Positions 1 to 7,318 of a stretch of DNA of 32,919 nucleotides are shown piece by piece. The notes below the pieces were generated by a model. The model did not search any database. It saw only the letters and a list, made by a program, of their open reading frames with translations, and was not told where the DNA came from. The translations under genes were made by a program, and so were the position numbers. Position 1 is the first letter of the stretch; each line of letters starts with the position of its first letter. The DNA comes from a virus: positions 1 through 32,919 of the IMG/VR virus record IMGVR_UViG_3300047480_000911, one strand, 5' to 3'.

Positions 1-2
1 AA

Positions 3-552
3 CTTGTACAAGTTGCTAAAACAGTACTTGAATATAGAAAACCAAAACTACACTTATCGATTATTCCATGGTCATCATATGGTCAAGATTGGCATACTGA
101 TGGTAATGACGAAAACGAAAAACTTTTTAACGTAGAACTCCACCCAAAAGCCTCTTTTACAGGTAGGGTTGGAGCATGGATAGCTTTAGATAAAATTACA
201 CTAGAATCAGGACCTTTTACTTATATACCAAAAAGTCATAAAATAGATTATAAAAAAGATGATTTATTTTTATCGTTAAAAGAAAAATATGAAAAAACTT
301 TGATTGAAAATAATTTTGTTGTATTTGAAAACAGTAAAATATGCAGAGTTTATTAATCATATTTATGTACCTGAATTATTAAAAAATGGTTTTAAACAAG
401 AAGCATTTTTACCAGAATGTGGGGATGTTTTGTTTTGGGGTCCAAGACTTATCCATAAAGCCGTAAGATCTCAAGAAGGCGTATTAAGACCATCTATAAT
501 TGGTCATTATTATCGACCTATTAAGATAAAATACCCTAAGATTATGGTATAA
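3..552 (+). CDS. PhyH-like Fe(II)/2OG dioxygenase, 5'-partial, with a +1 frame break
   Basis: The gene enters from the left edge in the frame starting at base 3 and runs open to a TAA at 354-356. It resumes in the +1 frame and ends at 552. The first part holds the metal-binding H-T-D (about window residues 31-33) and a conserved stretch around GPFTYIPKSH. The second part holds the distal His and the 2OG-binding Arg in GDVLFWGPRLIH and VLRPSIIGHYY. Only the two parts together make a complete phytanoyl-CoA dioxygenase-type active site. The break lies between about 304 and 356; the run of As near 336-340 is the smoothest join. No CGG codon occurs there, unlike the other two breaks in this window. 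It may be a decayed gene, a sequence error or recoding. An ATG- or TTG-led downstream piece alone would lack the HxD motif. The family oxidises small molecules or side chains; the substrate is unknown. Confidence 0.72.
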
Positions 553-553
553 T
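545..553 (+). promoter_or_regulatory. Extended -10 promoter, probably leaderless
   Basis: TGG-TATAAT is an extended -10 element. It ends 6 nt before the ATG at 560, so a start site 7 nt downstream of the -10 would fall on the A of the start codon. No Shine-Dalgarno sequence is visible, which agrees with a leaderless transcript. No convincing -35 was found. Confidence 0.5.
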
Positions 554-559
554 AAAATT

Positions 560-1366
560 ATGTCAATAGAACAACAAAGTATAAATATAACTATTCCAAA
601 AGAAAAAATTGAACAATGGAATGTATTTTTTGCACTTCCTTGTTATGACTCTCATGTTACAGAGCCATTTATGATGAGCTTTTTGCAAGCCTTATTGTAC
701 TATAAGGAAATTGGACTTAAGTATTCAGTCTGTACAATATCAGATTCTTTGATAAACCGTGCAAGAAATAATCTTGTAGCTAAATTTATGGGTAATGACT
801 CATTTACTCATATGGTTTTTATAGACGTAGATTTACAGTTTGATAAAGAGGCTATTTTAAAGCTTTTATGGCATGACAAAGACGTTATGACTGCATCGTA
901 TCCAATTAAAGAAATTAATTGGGATAGAGTAAAAGAAGGTGCTCAGAACGAGGTTGATTCAAAAGATCTTATGGAGTATGCTTCAAGATATGTAGTTCAT
1001 TTAACTGAACCAGGCAACAATAAACTTAATATTGACAATGGAGCAATTGAGTGTTTTGAGGCTGGAACTGGTTTTATGGTTATTAAACGCGAAGTCTTTG
1101 ATAAAATGTTTAAAAAGTATAAAAAGTTAAAATATAAAGATGACACAGGCGCACTAACTGGTCAAGAAGTAGATAACGCTTACGCACTATTTAATTCTTA
1201 CGTAGATGAAACTGGAAGATTTTTGTCTGAAGATTATGGTTTCTGCCGATATTGGCAAAAAATAGGTGGAAAAGTTTGGGTTGATCCAACTATTAATTTA
1301 ACCCATTTTGGTCGCATCAAATACGTTGGAAAAATGTTGGAATTTTTAAAGAGAATAACACAATAA
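560..1366 (+). CDS. GT-A fold glycosyltransferase (GT2-like)
   Basis: A 268-aa protein with the layout of a small phage or bacterial family-2 glycosyltransferase. An N-terminal beta strand (VFFALPCYD, about 22-30) is followed by a helix region with SLINRARNNL (63-72). The metal and nucleotide-sugar binding D-V-D lies at 89-91 within MVFIDVDLQF. A GTGFMVIKR segment follows in the middle, then an acceptor-side ED pair (224-225) in SEDYGFCRYW and a C-terminal His (about 249) in THFG. These match the expected GT-A order, so catalysis is likely. The donor and acceptor are not readable. Beside a tail fibre gene and many oxygenases, it may glycosylate a virion or host surface component. The start is ATG directly after a promoter-like TATAAT with no ribosome binding site. 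Confidence 0.8.
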   Translation: MSIEQQSINITIPKEKIEQWNVFFALPCYDSHVTEPFMMSFLQALLYYKEIGLKYSVCTISDSLINRARNNLVAKFMGNDSFTHMVFIDVDLQFDKEAILKLLWHDKDVMTASYPIKEINWDRVKEGAQNEVDSKDLMEYASRYVVHLTEPGNNKLNIDNGAIECFEAGTGFMVIKREVFDKMFKKYKKLKYKDDTGALTGQEVDNAYALFNSYVDETGRFLSEDYGFCRYWQKIGGKVWVDPTINLTHFGRIKYVGKMLEFLKRITQ

Positions 1367-1425
1367 TTTTGCGTAAAGACTATTACTATATTCATAGCTT
1401 TAATTAATTCCAAGCTAGGAGTAGT

Positions 1426-3354
1426 ATGGCCCGTTTAAGAACAGAAACAGCACCTGAAATAACGGTGTATGATGAATCAGCAGTTTTCAAAGCAGCCTCT
1501 GGCGCAACAGCACCTTTAGTAGAATTCAAAAACTCAAGTGGGACTGTAGTAGCAAATATCGCCGCTAACGGAGTGATGAATGTTTCTTCTGTCATTGCAT
1601 CAAATGCAGGCACAGGATCAACCGCCCTTGCAACAAGAGGGTATGTAGATTCAATAACAGCTGGAATTAACTGGCATGAAACAGTTAAGTATGCAACAGC
1701 AGCAGCGCTTCCAGCATGCACATATAATAATGGTACAGACGGAGCCGGTGCAACACTAACCGGTGATTCTACTGGTAGACTCACTATTGATGGTTCACAG
1801 GTAACAACTGGCCAAGATGTTTTGATCAAAAATCAATCAAATGCCGCACATAACGGCATATATACCGTAACAGAACAGGGTGTAACTTCAACTACGGCAT
1901 TTGTGTTAACTCGTAGAGATGACGCAGATAATAGCCTTGCTGGTCAGTTAAAAACTGGTGATGCCCTACTGGTTCTGTCAGGTTCCACAAATTCTGGACA
2001 AGGATTTATTCTTACTTCAGTAGGTAGCGGAACTGCAGGAGCTTTTGTTCTTGGAACAGATAGTCTTACTTATACTCAATTTACAGGAACAGCAACTATT
2101 ACAGCAGGTAATGGTTTAACAAAAACTGGTAATCAAATTGATATTGCAACAGCCAGTGCAAATAGAATAGTCGTAAATGCAGATGATATTGATTTAGCTA
2201 CAGTAACCCAAACAAATACTTCTGGAGCTAATACAACTACTTTTATTAGCAGTTTATCGATTGATTCTTACGGAAGAATTACTGGATCTGAAACAGCAAA
2301 TGTTTCCTTTGCTGGCTATGCAACTTCGGCAAACGCAGCATTAACAGGTACACCAACAGCACCAACAGCTGCAGTTGATACGAATGATACACAAATTGCA
2401 ACAACAGCTTTTGTCGTTGCTCAGATATCTGATGATGCTATTCTAAAGACAACAGCAAATGCTAAGGGCGATCTTTTCACTGCTACAGCAAATGATACTC
2501 CAGCAGTTCTTTCTGTCGGAACAGATGGATATTACTTAAAAGCTAATTCATCTGCTGCAACTGGCATTGAATGGGCTTCAATCCCACCAATCAATAATCT
2601 TGATGATATTGGCGATGTTGCAGTAACAGGCGCAACAAATGGTCAATTCTTAAAATACAATGGTTCAGCTTGGGTTAGTACAGGTCTTGCTGAAACAATT
2701 GGCGTATCAGAACTTTCTGATGTAACAATAACTTCAGCAGTTACAAATCAAGTCCTTCTTTATAACGGATCAGCTTGGGTTAACACATCTAACCCAACAG
2801 TTGCTGGAAACTTAACTGTTTCTGGTAACTTGACAGTTTCCGGCACAACAACAACTGTTAACTCTGAAACATTAACAATTAATGATAATGTTATTATACT
2901 GAATAATAATGAAGCTGGAACACCTTCAGAAAACGCTGGAATTGAAGTTGAGCGTGGAACATCAACAAATGTTGTTCTCCGTTGGAATGAAACAGATGAC
3001 TGTTGGGAGTTTACAAATGATGGAACTACCTACCAAAGAATATTTGGTGACACTGTAACCAACGCCCAAACAGCAGCGTATACTTTAGTATTAGCTGATA
3101 GAGGCAAAATGATTGAAATGAACGTAGCTTCAGGAAACAATCTTACAGTCCCAAGTAACTCAAACGTAGCCTATCCAGTAGGAACTACAATCACAGTTCT
3201 TCAAACTGGAGCTGGTCAAACTACAATAGCAGCTCAAGCAGGCGTAACTGTTAATGGAACTCCTGGCCTTAAGTTGCGCACACAATGGTCATCTGCTACA
3301 CTTATTAAAAGAGCTACTGATACATGGGTGGCATTAGGAGACTTGGCGGCATAA
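1426..3354 (+). CDS. Tail-fibre-like virion structural protein
   Basis: A 642-aa protein rich in Thr, Ala, Asn, Ser and Gly with repeated short beta-type segments, typical of phage fibres. Near residues 400-450 the phrases KYNGSAWV and LYNGSAWV recur with SELSDVTIT between them. A run of NLTVSGNLTVSG (about 465-475) resembles trimeric fibre shaft repeats. The segment TINDNVIILNNNE and the later DDCWEFTNDGTTY are common in fibre-like proteins of environmental phages. The C-terminal part (TLVLADRGKMIEM onward) looks like a small beta domain. No chaperone or peptidase motif was recognised. The start ATG has AGGAG at 1417-1421, 4 nt upstream. It is followed at once by the F-F-P-P repeat protein, probably in the same transcript. 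The host-recognition role is inferred. Confidence 0.72.
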   Translation: MARLRTETAPEITVYDESAVFKAASGATAPLVEFKNSSGTVVANIAANGVMNVSSVIASNAGTGSTALATRGYVDSITAGINWHETVKYATAAALPACTYNNGTDGAGATLTGDSTGRLTIDGSQVTTGQDVLIKNQSNAAHNGIYTVTEQGVTSTTAFVLTRRDDADNSLAGQLKTGDALLVLSGSTNSGQGFILTSVGSGTAGAFVLGTDSLTYTQFTGTATITAGNGLTKTGNQIDIATASANRIVVNADDIDLATVTQTNTSGANTTTFISSLSIDSYGRITGSETANVSFAGYATSANAALTGTPTAPTAAVDTNDTQIATTAFVVAQISDDAILKTTANAKGDLFTATANDTPAVLSVGTDGYYLKANSSAATGIEWASIPPINNLDDIGDVAVTGATNGQFLKYNGSAWVSTGLAETIGVSELSDVTITSAVTNQVLLYNGSAWVNTSNPTVAGNLTVSGNLTVSGTTTTVNSETLTINDNVIILNNNEAGTPSENAGIEVERGTSTNVVLRWNETDDCWEFTNDGTTYQRIFGDTVTNAQTAAYTLVLADRGKMIEMNVASGNNLTVPSNSNVAYPVGTTITVLQTGAGQTTIAAQAGVTVNGTPGLKLRTQWSSATLIKRATDTWVALGDLAA

Positions 3355-3355
3355 T

Positions 3356-3758
3356 ATGACAGCTAATAGAATACCAGAACCAGGTAAAGGTTCTAAAAGA
3401 AAAAGAGCTAAACCAACAATAGCGGCACGGAACTGCCGACTCAACAGCTAACACTACGATAACAAGTGCTGGTTTTGTTGTTGGGACGCCAATAGACACC
3501 GCTACTAACAACGCTTCTATTGTAAATCAAGTCAAAACTGCTTTAACGGATACGACTGTTGTTCCCTTGGGATCAACAATTTCATACGAAAGGCACGCAC
3601 CGTTTTTTCCGCCGTACTTTCCACCGTACTTTCCACCGTTTTTCCCACCATTCTTCCCACCGTTTTTCCCACCGTTTTTCCCACCGTTTTTCCCACCGTT
3701 TTTCCCACCATTCTTCCCACCATTCTTCCCACCATTCTTCCCACCATCATTTAAGTAA
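3356..3758 (+). CDS. F-F-P-P repeat protein read through a +1 frameshift
   Basis: ATG at 3356 follows the fibre stop by one base. The zero frame gives 24 residues (ending TIAA), then CGG at 3428-3430, and stops at 3449-3451. Skipping C3428 gives GGA and an open frame to 3758, for a 133-aa product: a basic N-terminus (KGSKRKRAK), a Thr/Ala/Asn-rich middle (GTADSTANTT to about residue 65) and a tail of twelve four-residue units, FFPP or YFPP, ending SFK. Without the shift the middle has no start codon: the frame has TAG at 3420-3422 just upstream and only a TTG at 3567, inside it. The middle resembles small structural proteins near fibre genes in environmental phages, from memory and unverified. 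The function is unknown. Confidence 0.65.
3425..3431 (+). other. Candidate +1 frameshift site GCA-CGG-A
   Basis: The zero-frame reading is GCA CGG AAC. The frame that continues downstream starts at GGA (3429), so one base (C3428) must be skipped or a four-base codon read. The ten bases 3425-3434 (GCACGGAACT) match the second site at 21978-21987 (GTACGGAGCT) at 8 of 10 positions, and the two differences are Y and R. CGG is otherwise not used in frame in this window by my scan. Confidence 0.55.
3603..3746 (+). repeat. 12-bp coding minisatellite (twelve F-F-P-P units)
   Basis: Twelve consecutive 12-bp units of the form TTY-TTC-CCA-CCN encode FFPP, with two YFPP units near the start. Units vary at the third codon positions and in one codon (TAC for TTT), so this is a diverging tandem array in coding sequence. 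It also opens spurious long ORFs in other frames and on the other strand, which is characteristic of short repeats. Confidence 0.9.
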
Positions 3759-3789
3759 TAGGTGCGCAGAAAAATAGATTAAGGTAAGA

Positions 3790-4467
3790 ATGTTAACTAA
3801 TCTAGCGGATATATGGAATTTGATTCCTGTATCCGCTTTTTTAGTCTTTTGTTTTATAATAAATTATTTACAAAATAATAAAATATTTCTTTCTATTTTT
3901 AGAAAAAATAAACAAATAAATAATAAAGAAATATATTCATCTGGTCAATTGATACAGGGAATAATTAGTTTTTGTTTATTTATTTTTTTAAGTTTTTTAA
4001 TGATCTTTCAAATCAAAAATGGAATTTGGAATAATATTGCCCTAAGGTCTGTTGGTTTAATTTATCTATCTAGTGATATTATGGCAATAGTAAAAGGTAA
4101 AAATCTTCTACAAAAACAAACCGTATATCATCACTACGCAGCACTTGGTCTTGCTATCTTGGTTCTTTGTTTAGATTTTCAAAACTCAACTGTCGCTCAG
4201 TTAGGTTTTGTATACACATATACATCAACAGCAGCCGCATCTGTACATTTTTATCTAAGTTTAAAACTATACTATTCTGTTAAAAAATTAGGCGTGTTCT
4301 GTTACTGGAATTATGTTTTAACATTTACTTTAAATATGTTTTATCAAATTACTAAGTGGCCATTTACCTTACATGGCCTATTATATTTGCCGATAGCTTT
4401 AACTTTTATATGGGCAGATATAAAGCTTCTTAAATATTTAAGAAACGATACTAAGATAATTCAGTGA
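3790..4467 (+). CDS. Polytopic membrane protein, TLC-domain-like
   Basis: A 225-aa protein with about seven hydrophobic segments, near residues 11-27, 52-72, 79-97, 112-130, 135-160, 167-187 and 192-213. The pattern resembles the TLC (TRAM/LAG1/CLN8) family: a helix ending LSSDIMAI, then VYHHYAALGLAIL, which recalls the family's conserved Asp and the His-His of a membrane helix, then TSTAAASVHFYLSL, like the family's E-x-S-T-P helix. TLC proteins act on or move lipids and ceramides in membranes. This assignment rests on motif impression only. AAGG at 3781-3784 precedes ATG 3790, but a terminator-like hairpin covers the first codons, so the start is uncertain. The gene ends convergently with the minus-strand oxygenase, overlapping it by 17 bases. 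A phage-encoded, integral membrane protein of this type would be unusual. Confidence 0.6.
   Translation: MLTNLADIWNLIPVSAFLVFCFIINYLQNNKIFLSIFRKNKQINNKEIYSSGQLIQGIISFCLFIFLSFLMIFQIKNGIWNNIALRSVGLIYLSSDIMAIVKGKNLLQKQTVYHHYAALGLAILVLCLDFQNSTVAQLGFVYTYTSTAAASVHFYLSLKLYYSVKKLGVFCYWNYVLTFTLNMFYQITKWPFTLHGLLYLPIALTFIWADIKLLKYLRNDTKIIQ
3804..3842 (+). terminator. Intrinsic-terminator-like hairpin inside the next gene's 5' end
   Basis: AGCGGATA (3804-3811) pairs with TATCCGCT (3830-3837). An inner stem GGAAT (3815-3819) pairs with ATTCC (3823-3827) around a 3-nt loop. A run of six Ts (3837-3842) follows. This is a good rho-independent terminator for the fibre and F-F-P-P operon. It overlaps codons 5-18 of the membrane protein gene starting at 3790, so it would act as an attenuator, or that gene's start is further downstream. 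Confidence 0.6.
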
Positions 4468-5086
4468 TGGTATAAAATGATGGGGTAGTAAAACGTTCTC
4501 CAGATTTTACTTTTTTAACTCCATGTAAGTAATTTATATCTCCGGGATGCGCAACTGCAAGACCTGGCTCCGGTTTTACGATCAAATCATGCTGAGGGTA
4601 ATATAATTCTCCTCCCTCAAAATCATCGTTATAGTAAATTAACGAATTTAAATCATATGTTGGGAATGGATTAGGTGATCCATCATTTAATTGCTTGTCA
4701 GCATGAGGCTGTTGCTCTAAACCAGCAAACCACCTAATAATAACCGGCGGTCTTGCAAAAAGTTTTACCTTAAAAAAATCTTCAAGAAGCCATTTCATTT
4801 TAATAATATATTTATCAACTAAATTATATATATCTAAATTAATTTTAGATAAAATTTCGCCGCTACATTGACGGTTCTGCCAGTACGATGCGTCATAGGT
4901 GCAGGTACCATCAGCAGAATATTGACTTTCTCCAGCATCCATCCACTCATTAATTGTAGGTAAAAAGCTCTGTATTTTTTTTAGATCTTCTAAGTCTACA
5001 AAATTTTTAATTATAACAATATTATCTTTTGAGGAGCCAAAGTGTCCAGGTTTAATTAAAGATTGTTGTTCCGAGTTAAAATCCAC
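4451..5086 (-). CDS. Fe(II)/2OG oxygenase (minus strand)
   Basis: A 211-aa protein with the double-stranded beta-helix signature of 2OG-Fe(II) oxygenases. The metal ligands are H128-A-D130 and the distal His188 (NYLHGVKKV). Arg198 lies ten residues after the distal His and would bind the 2OG carboxylate (GERFTTPSF). DDFEGGELYYP between them is the typical prolyl-hydroxylase-like strand. The start is GTG at 5084-5086, supported by AAGGAG on the minus strand (5093-5098) with 6-nt spacing; no better ATG is nearby. It is the only confident minus-strand gene in the window and is divergent from the next oxygenase. Substrate unknown; hydroxylation of a protein or small molecule is likely. Confidence 0.85.
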   Translation of the reverse strand: MDFNSEQQSLIKPGHFGSSKDNIVIIKNFVDLEDLKKIQSFLPTINEWMDAGESQYSADGTCTYDASYWQNRQCSGEILSKINLDIYNLVDKYIIKMKWLLEDFFKVKLFARPPVIIRWFAGLEQQPHADKQLNDGSPNPFPTYDLNSLIYYNDDFEGGELYYPQHDLIVKPEPGLAVAHPGDINYLHGVKKVKSGERFTTPSFYTITELS

Positions 5087-5112
5087 AAAATGCTCCTTCA
5101 GATTAATTTATA

Positions 5113-5124
5113 TGGTATAGTATA
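5113..5124. promoter_or_regulatory. Divergent promoter region between two oxygenases
   Basis: TGG-TATAGT (5113-5121) reads as an extended -10 on the + strand, placing a start near 5128. A leader then carries AAAGAAAGG before ATG 5152. On the minus strand TATACT (5119-5124) could serve the gene starting at 5086. The two -10s overlap, so the polymerases would compete. Confidence 0.4.
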
Positions 5125-5151
5125 TCACTAGAAAAAAAAGAAAGGTTTACC

Positions 5152-5871
5152 ATGGAATATTTTTATATAGGATCTTGTTCAGAACCAGTAGATAACGCAA
5201 AATTTGGCATATACCTATATCGAAACGCTATTCCAAGAGATCTGCGAATACCAGAAAGACTAGAAGAAACTATTGGAAATAGTAATCACAATCTTTTTAA
5301 GTGGTCAGAAGCTTTAGTTGGGTATAATACAAAGATGCCAGAGTACAGAGATTGCGTTGATTTAAAGATGCACCCTGATCACTGGAAGTATCTTACTCCA
5401 GAATTTGAAGAAGTAAAAAAGTGCTATGAAGACGTTGAATCAGCACTAAAGACATGCATGACTCACTATGAGTCAGTATATAGTTTTAAAATGGAATATA
5501 TGGAAGCGATCAACTTTGTTCGCTATAAACCAGGTCAACATTTTTCTGTTCATGCAGATCATGGCTTTTCTTATACATGCACTGTGTCATCAGTAATGTA
5601 TTTAAATGACGATTATGAGGGTGGTGAACTATGGTTCCCATATTTAAATATAACATTTAAGCCAGAAGCTGGCGATATTGTCATATTCCCATCTACATAT
5701 ATCTACGCCCATGCATCCAAGAAAATCACAAAAGGAACAAAATACTCTGCTGTAACAATGTTTGATTACAATGATAATAATCACAAGTATTCAAGTGGAT
5801 ACGGCTCAACAGAAACTAAAGCAGAGCAAACTTTAAGCATCACTAAAGGCAATAATATACCTTTATTATAA
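5152..5871 (+). CDS. Fe(II)/2OG oxygenase
   Basis: A 239-aa prolyl-4-hydroxylase-type oxygenase. The metal triad is H134-A-D136 (FSVHADHGF) with the distal His187 (YIYAHASKKI). A basic residue ten positions later is Lys197 rather than Arg, as in classical collagen prolyl hydroxylases. DDYEGGELWFP and KPEAGDIVIFPS are the usual strands around the site. The C-terminal about 30 residues are polar and probably disordered. The start ATG 5152 has an AAAGG-type ribosome binding site at 5141-5144. It is the first gene of a run continuing to 11642, and 3 bases separate it from the next gene. Substrate unknown. Confidence 0.85.
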   Translation: MEYFYIGSCSEPVDNAKFGIYLYRNAIPRDLRIPERLEETIGNSNHNLFKWSEALVGYNTKMPEYRDCVDLKMHPDHWKYLTPEFEEVKKCYEDVESALKTCMTHYESVYSFKMEYMEAINFVRYKPGQHFSVHADHGFSYTCTVSSVMYLNDDYEGGELWFPYLNITFKPEAGDIVIFPSTYIYAHASKKITKGTKYSAVTMFDYNDNNHKYSSGYGSTETKAEQTLSITKGNNIPLL

Positions 5872-5874
5872 ATT

Positions 5875-6579
5875 ATGACAAAAGTTACTCTTACAAGAAC
5901 TCATCAAAATCCTCCTGAAATAATTCAATCAAGAATTAAAAGAGATTGGATGGATAACACCTATAAAAAACACGCATACCAATGTCTTCCTGTAACTACT
6001 GCAAATATTAGTGGTTGGGAGTTAATTCTTCCGCAAGATGTCGTAGTTCAGTGGGATGGTGGAAACACAACTCCTAAGATTTTAGAAGGAGAAATGTATA
6101 AAGATAGACAACTAGCTTACGGTGGCATTGTTGGCATGGTGTCTTTTTCCGTTGGATGGGCATTCGGCACTGAAGATGGATATGATACATGGATAAGCGG
6201 TTCACCAAATTATTGCGTAGATGGAGCATTCGCTCTATCGGCAGTAATCCCAAGTAGTTGGTGGCCAGATGAATTCCAAATGAATTGGATGATAACAAAA
6301 GTTGGCGAACCAGTCACATTTTCGGCAGGAATGCCATTTATGTTTTTTAATATTTTTAAAAGTGATCTATTGGAATCAGTTGAATTTGAAGTAAATAATT
6401 TATGGGATAAACCAGATTTAATGAAAGCCAGACAAGAATACGGTGATGCAAAAATGAAAAAGAACAGAGAAGAACCATGGACTTGGATGAAAGGCATAAA
6501 AACTGGTTTAAATGAAAAAGGAGAAAAAATTGGACCAGCAAATTTAGGATTATTAAAGTTAAGTAATCCTAAATTATAA
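5875..6579 (+). CDS. DUF6065-like protein
   Basis: A 234-aa soluble protein without membrane segments. The N-terminal half has CLPVTTANISGWEL and an aromatic, Trp-rich core (VVQWDGG, FSVGWAFGTEDGYD, IPSSWWPDEFQMNW). The C-terminal 60 residues are charged and helical (ARQEYGDAKMKKNREEPWTW). The Cys-Leu-Pro ... N-x-x-GW opening and WDGG resemble bacterial and phage proteins annotated DUF6065, which often sit beside 2OG oxygenases. I cannot verify this without a profile search, and the family has no known activity that I am sure of. It follows the oxygenase with only 3 bases between them, so the two are probably co-translated. Confidence 0.6.
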   Translation: MTKVTLTRTHQNPPEIIQSRIKRDWMDNTYKKHAYQCLPVTTANISGWELILPQDVVVQWDGGNTTPKILEGEMYKDRQLAYGGIVGMVSFSVGWAFGTEDGYDTWISGSPNYCVDGAFALSAVIPSSWWPDEFQMNWMITKVGEPVTFSAGMPFMFFNIFKSDLLESVEFEVNNLWDKPDLMKARQEYGDAKMKKNREEPWTWMKGIKTGLNEKGEKIGPANLGLLKLSNPKL

Positions 6580-6620
6580 TTACTATTCATCTATAGGTAC
6601 TTTCTAAAAAGTGAGGAAAA

Positions 6621-6872
6621 ATGAGCTTTTCATCTTTATCAAATTCTGAAAAATTATTAGCAGCGCAGATAGCTCTTAAAAATATAGAAACTAATGTTTA
6701 TAGACTTGTTTCAGAAATTGGACTAGATCCAGATACATTCAATATGAACACATACTCTTATGATGAGTCGGAAGAAAACGAAGATCTTTTTGACTCACAA
6801 AAGAAAAAGAATTTAGTAGCAGAACTAGCAAAAGTTGCTACTCTAAAACAAAAAATAGAACAACTTTCATAA
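6621..6872 (+). CDS. Small protein with VYxLxxxxGLD motif (paralogue 1)
   Basis: An 83-aa, mostly helical, acidic protein. Residues 18-42 contain ALKNIETNVYRLVSEIGLDP, a pattern shared with the proteins at 6884 and 7319: a short helix with E-x-x-V/L-Y/A, then a hydrophobic stretch, then GLD and one or two residues before an Asn/Ser/Thr-Leu/Phe. The C-terminus (about 58-83) is a Lys/Glu/Leu helix that could form a coiled coil. GAGGA at 6613-6617 precedes ATG 6621. A possible TATAAT (6575-6580) lies upstream. Function unknown. Confidence 0.75.
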   Translation: MSFSSLSNSEKLLAAQIALKNIETNVYRLVSEIGLDPDTFNMNTYSYDESEENEDLFDSQKKKNLVAELAKVATLKQKIEQLS

Positions 6873-6883
6873 GGAAATAACTA

Positions 6884-7102
6884 ATGCAAAACGTGAATGC
6901 CACTGAACTAAATTCAGCAAAAAATAAAGCAGTTGCTTACCTAGAAAAATCTGTTTATACATTAGCAATGTTATTGGGTCTTGACTTAAATTCACTTACT
7001 TCCGCTACGGAAAAACCAAATACAATCATAGGAGAAAGTGAAACATTGGCTTTTGAATCACTCATTAAACAAGTAGCAATTCTTGAAGGGCTAAGAGGGT
7101 AG
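6884..7102 (+). CDS. Small protein with VYxLxxxxGLD motif (paralogue 2)
   Basis: A 72-aa protein. AVAYLEKSVYTLAMLLGLDL aligns without gaps to the motif of the gene before it and of the gene at 7319. The rest is a short polar linker and a C-terminal helix (LAFESLIKQVAILEGLRG). AAGGAA upstream is the ribosome binding site. It lies 11 bases after its paralogue, so a small tandem duplication is likely. Function unknown. Confidence 0.72.
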   Translation: MQNVNATELNSAKNKAVAYLEKSVYTLAMLLGLDLNSLTSATEKPNTIIGESETLAFESLIKQVAILEGLRG

Positions 7103-7103
7103 T

Positions 7104-7304
7104 ATGTCAGGACAAGATCCATATTTAAATGAAAAAAATGAACTTCATCAAATAGAAGATAATAATAATTTTCCAATTTATTCAAAAGAAGAAGGAACAT
7201 TTATTTATAACGATGGGTCCTCCATGCACTGCAACACACTAAGTTCTCCTCTTGGAAAAATAGGGCACGATAAAATCATCGTACCAGATGACGATCTCTT
7301 ATAG
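7104..7304 (+). CDS. Small hypothetical protein
   Basis: A 66-aa, polar, acidic protein without recognisable motifs. It carries NDGSSMHCNTLSSPLG in the middle and an acidic C-terminus (VPDDDLL). It lacks the GLD motif of its neighbours. The start ATG is one base after the previous stop, with AAGAGGG at 7093-7099 as ribosome binding site. Tight spacing and the good ribosome binding site support a real gene. Function unknown. Confidence 0.65.
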   Translation: MSGQDPYLNEKNELHQIEDNNNFPIYSKEEGTFIYNDGSSMHCNTLSSPLGKIGHDKIIVPDDDLL

Positions 7305-7318
7305 AAGATAGGATTTTT

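Noticed and set aside
304-552. Independent 82-aa gene
   Set aside because: It starts with TTG and carries only the distal half of a dioxygenase active site; the first half is in the overlapping upstream frame, so the two are one gene with a break.
1404-1829. Minus-strand 141-aa ORF
   Set aside because: It mirrors the fibre gene's 5' end, with a composition expected from antisense of Thr/Ala-rich coding sequence, and has no supporting context.
3603-3746. CRISPR-like array
   Set aside because: The units are 12 bp and contiguous with no spacers, and they are coding.
3532-3777. His/Ser- or Val/Gly-rich ORFs on both strands across the 12-bp repeat
   Set aside because: A repeat whose unit is a multiple of three opens several frames at once. 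Only the F-F-P-P frame continues into non-repetitive protein upstream.
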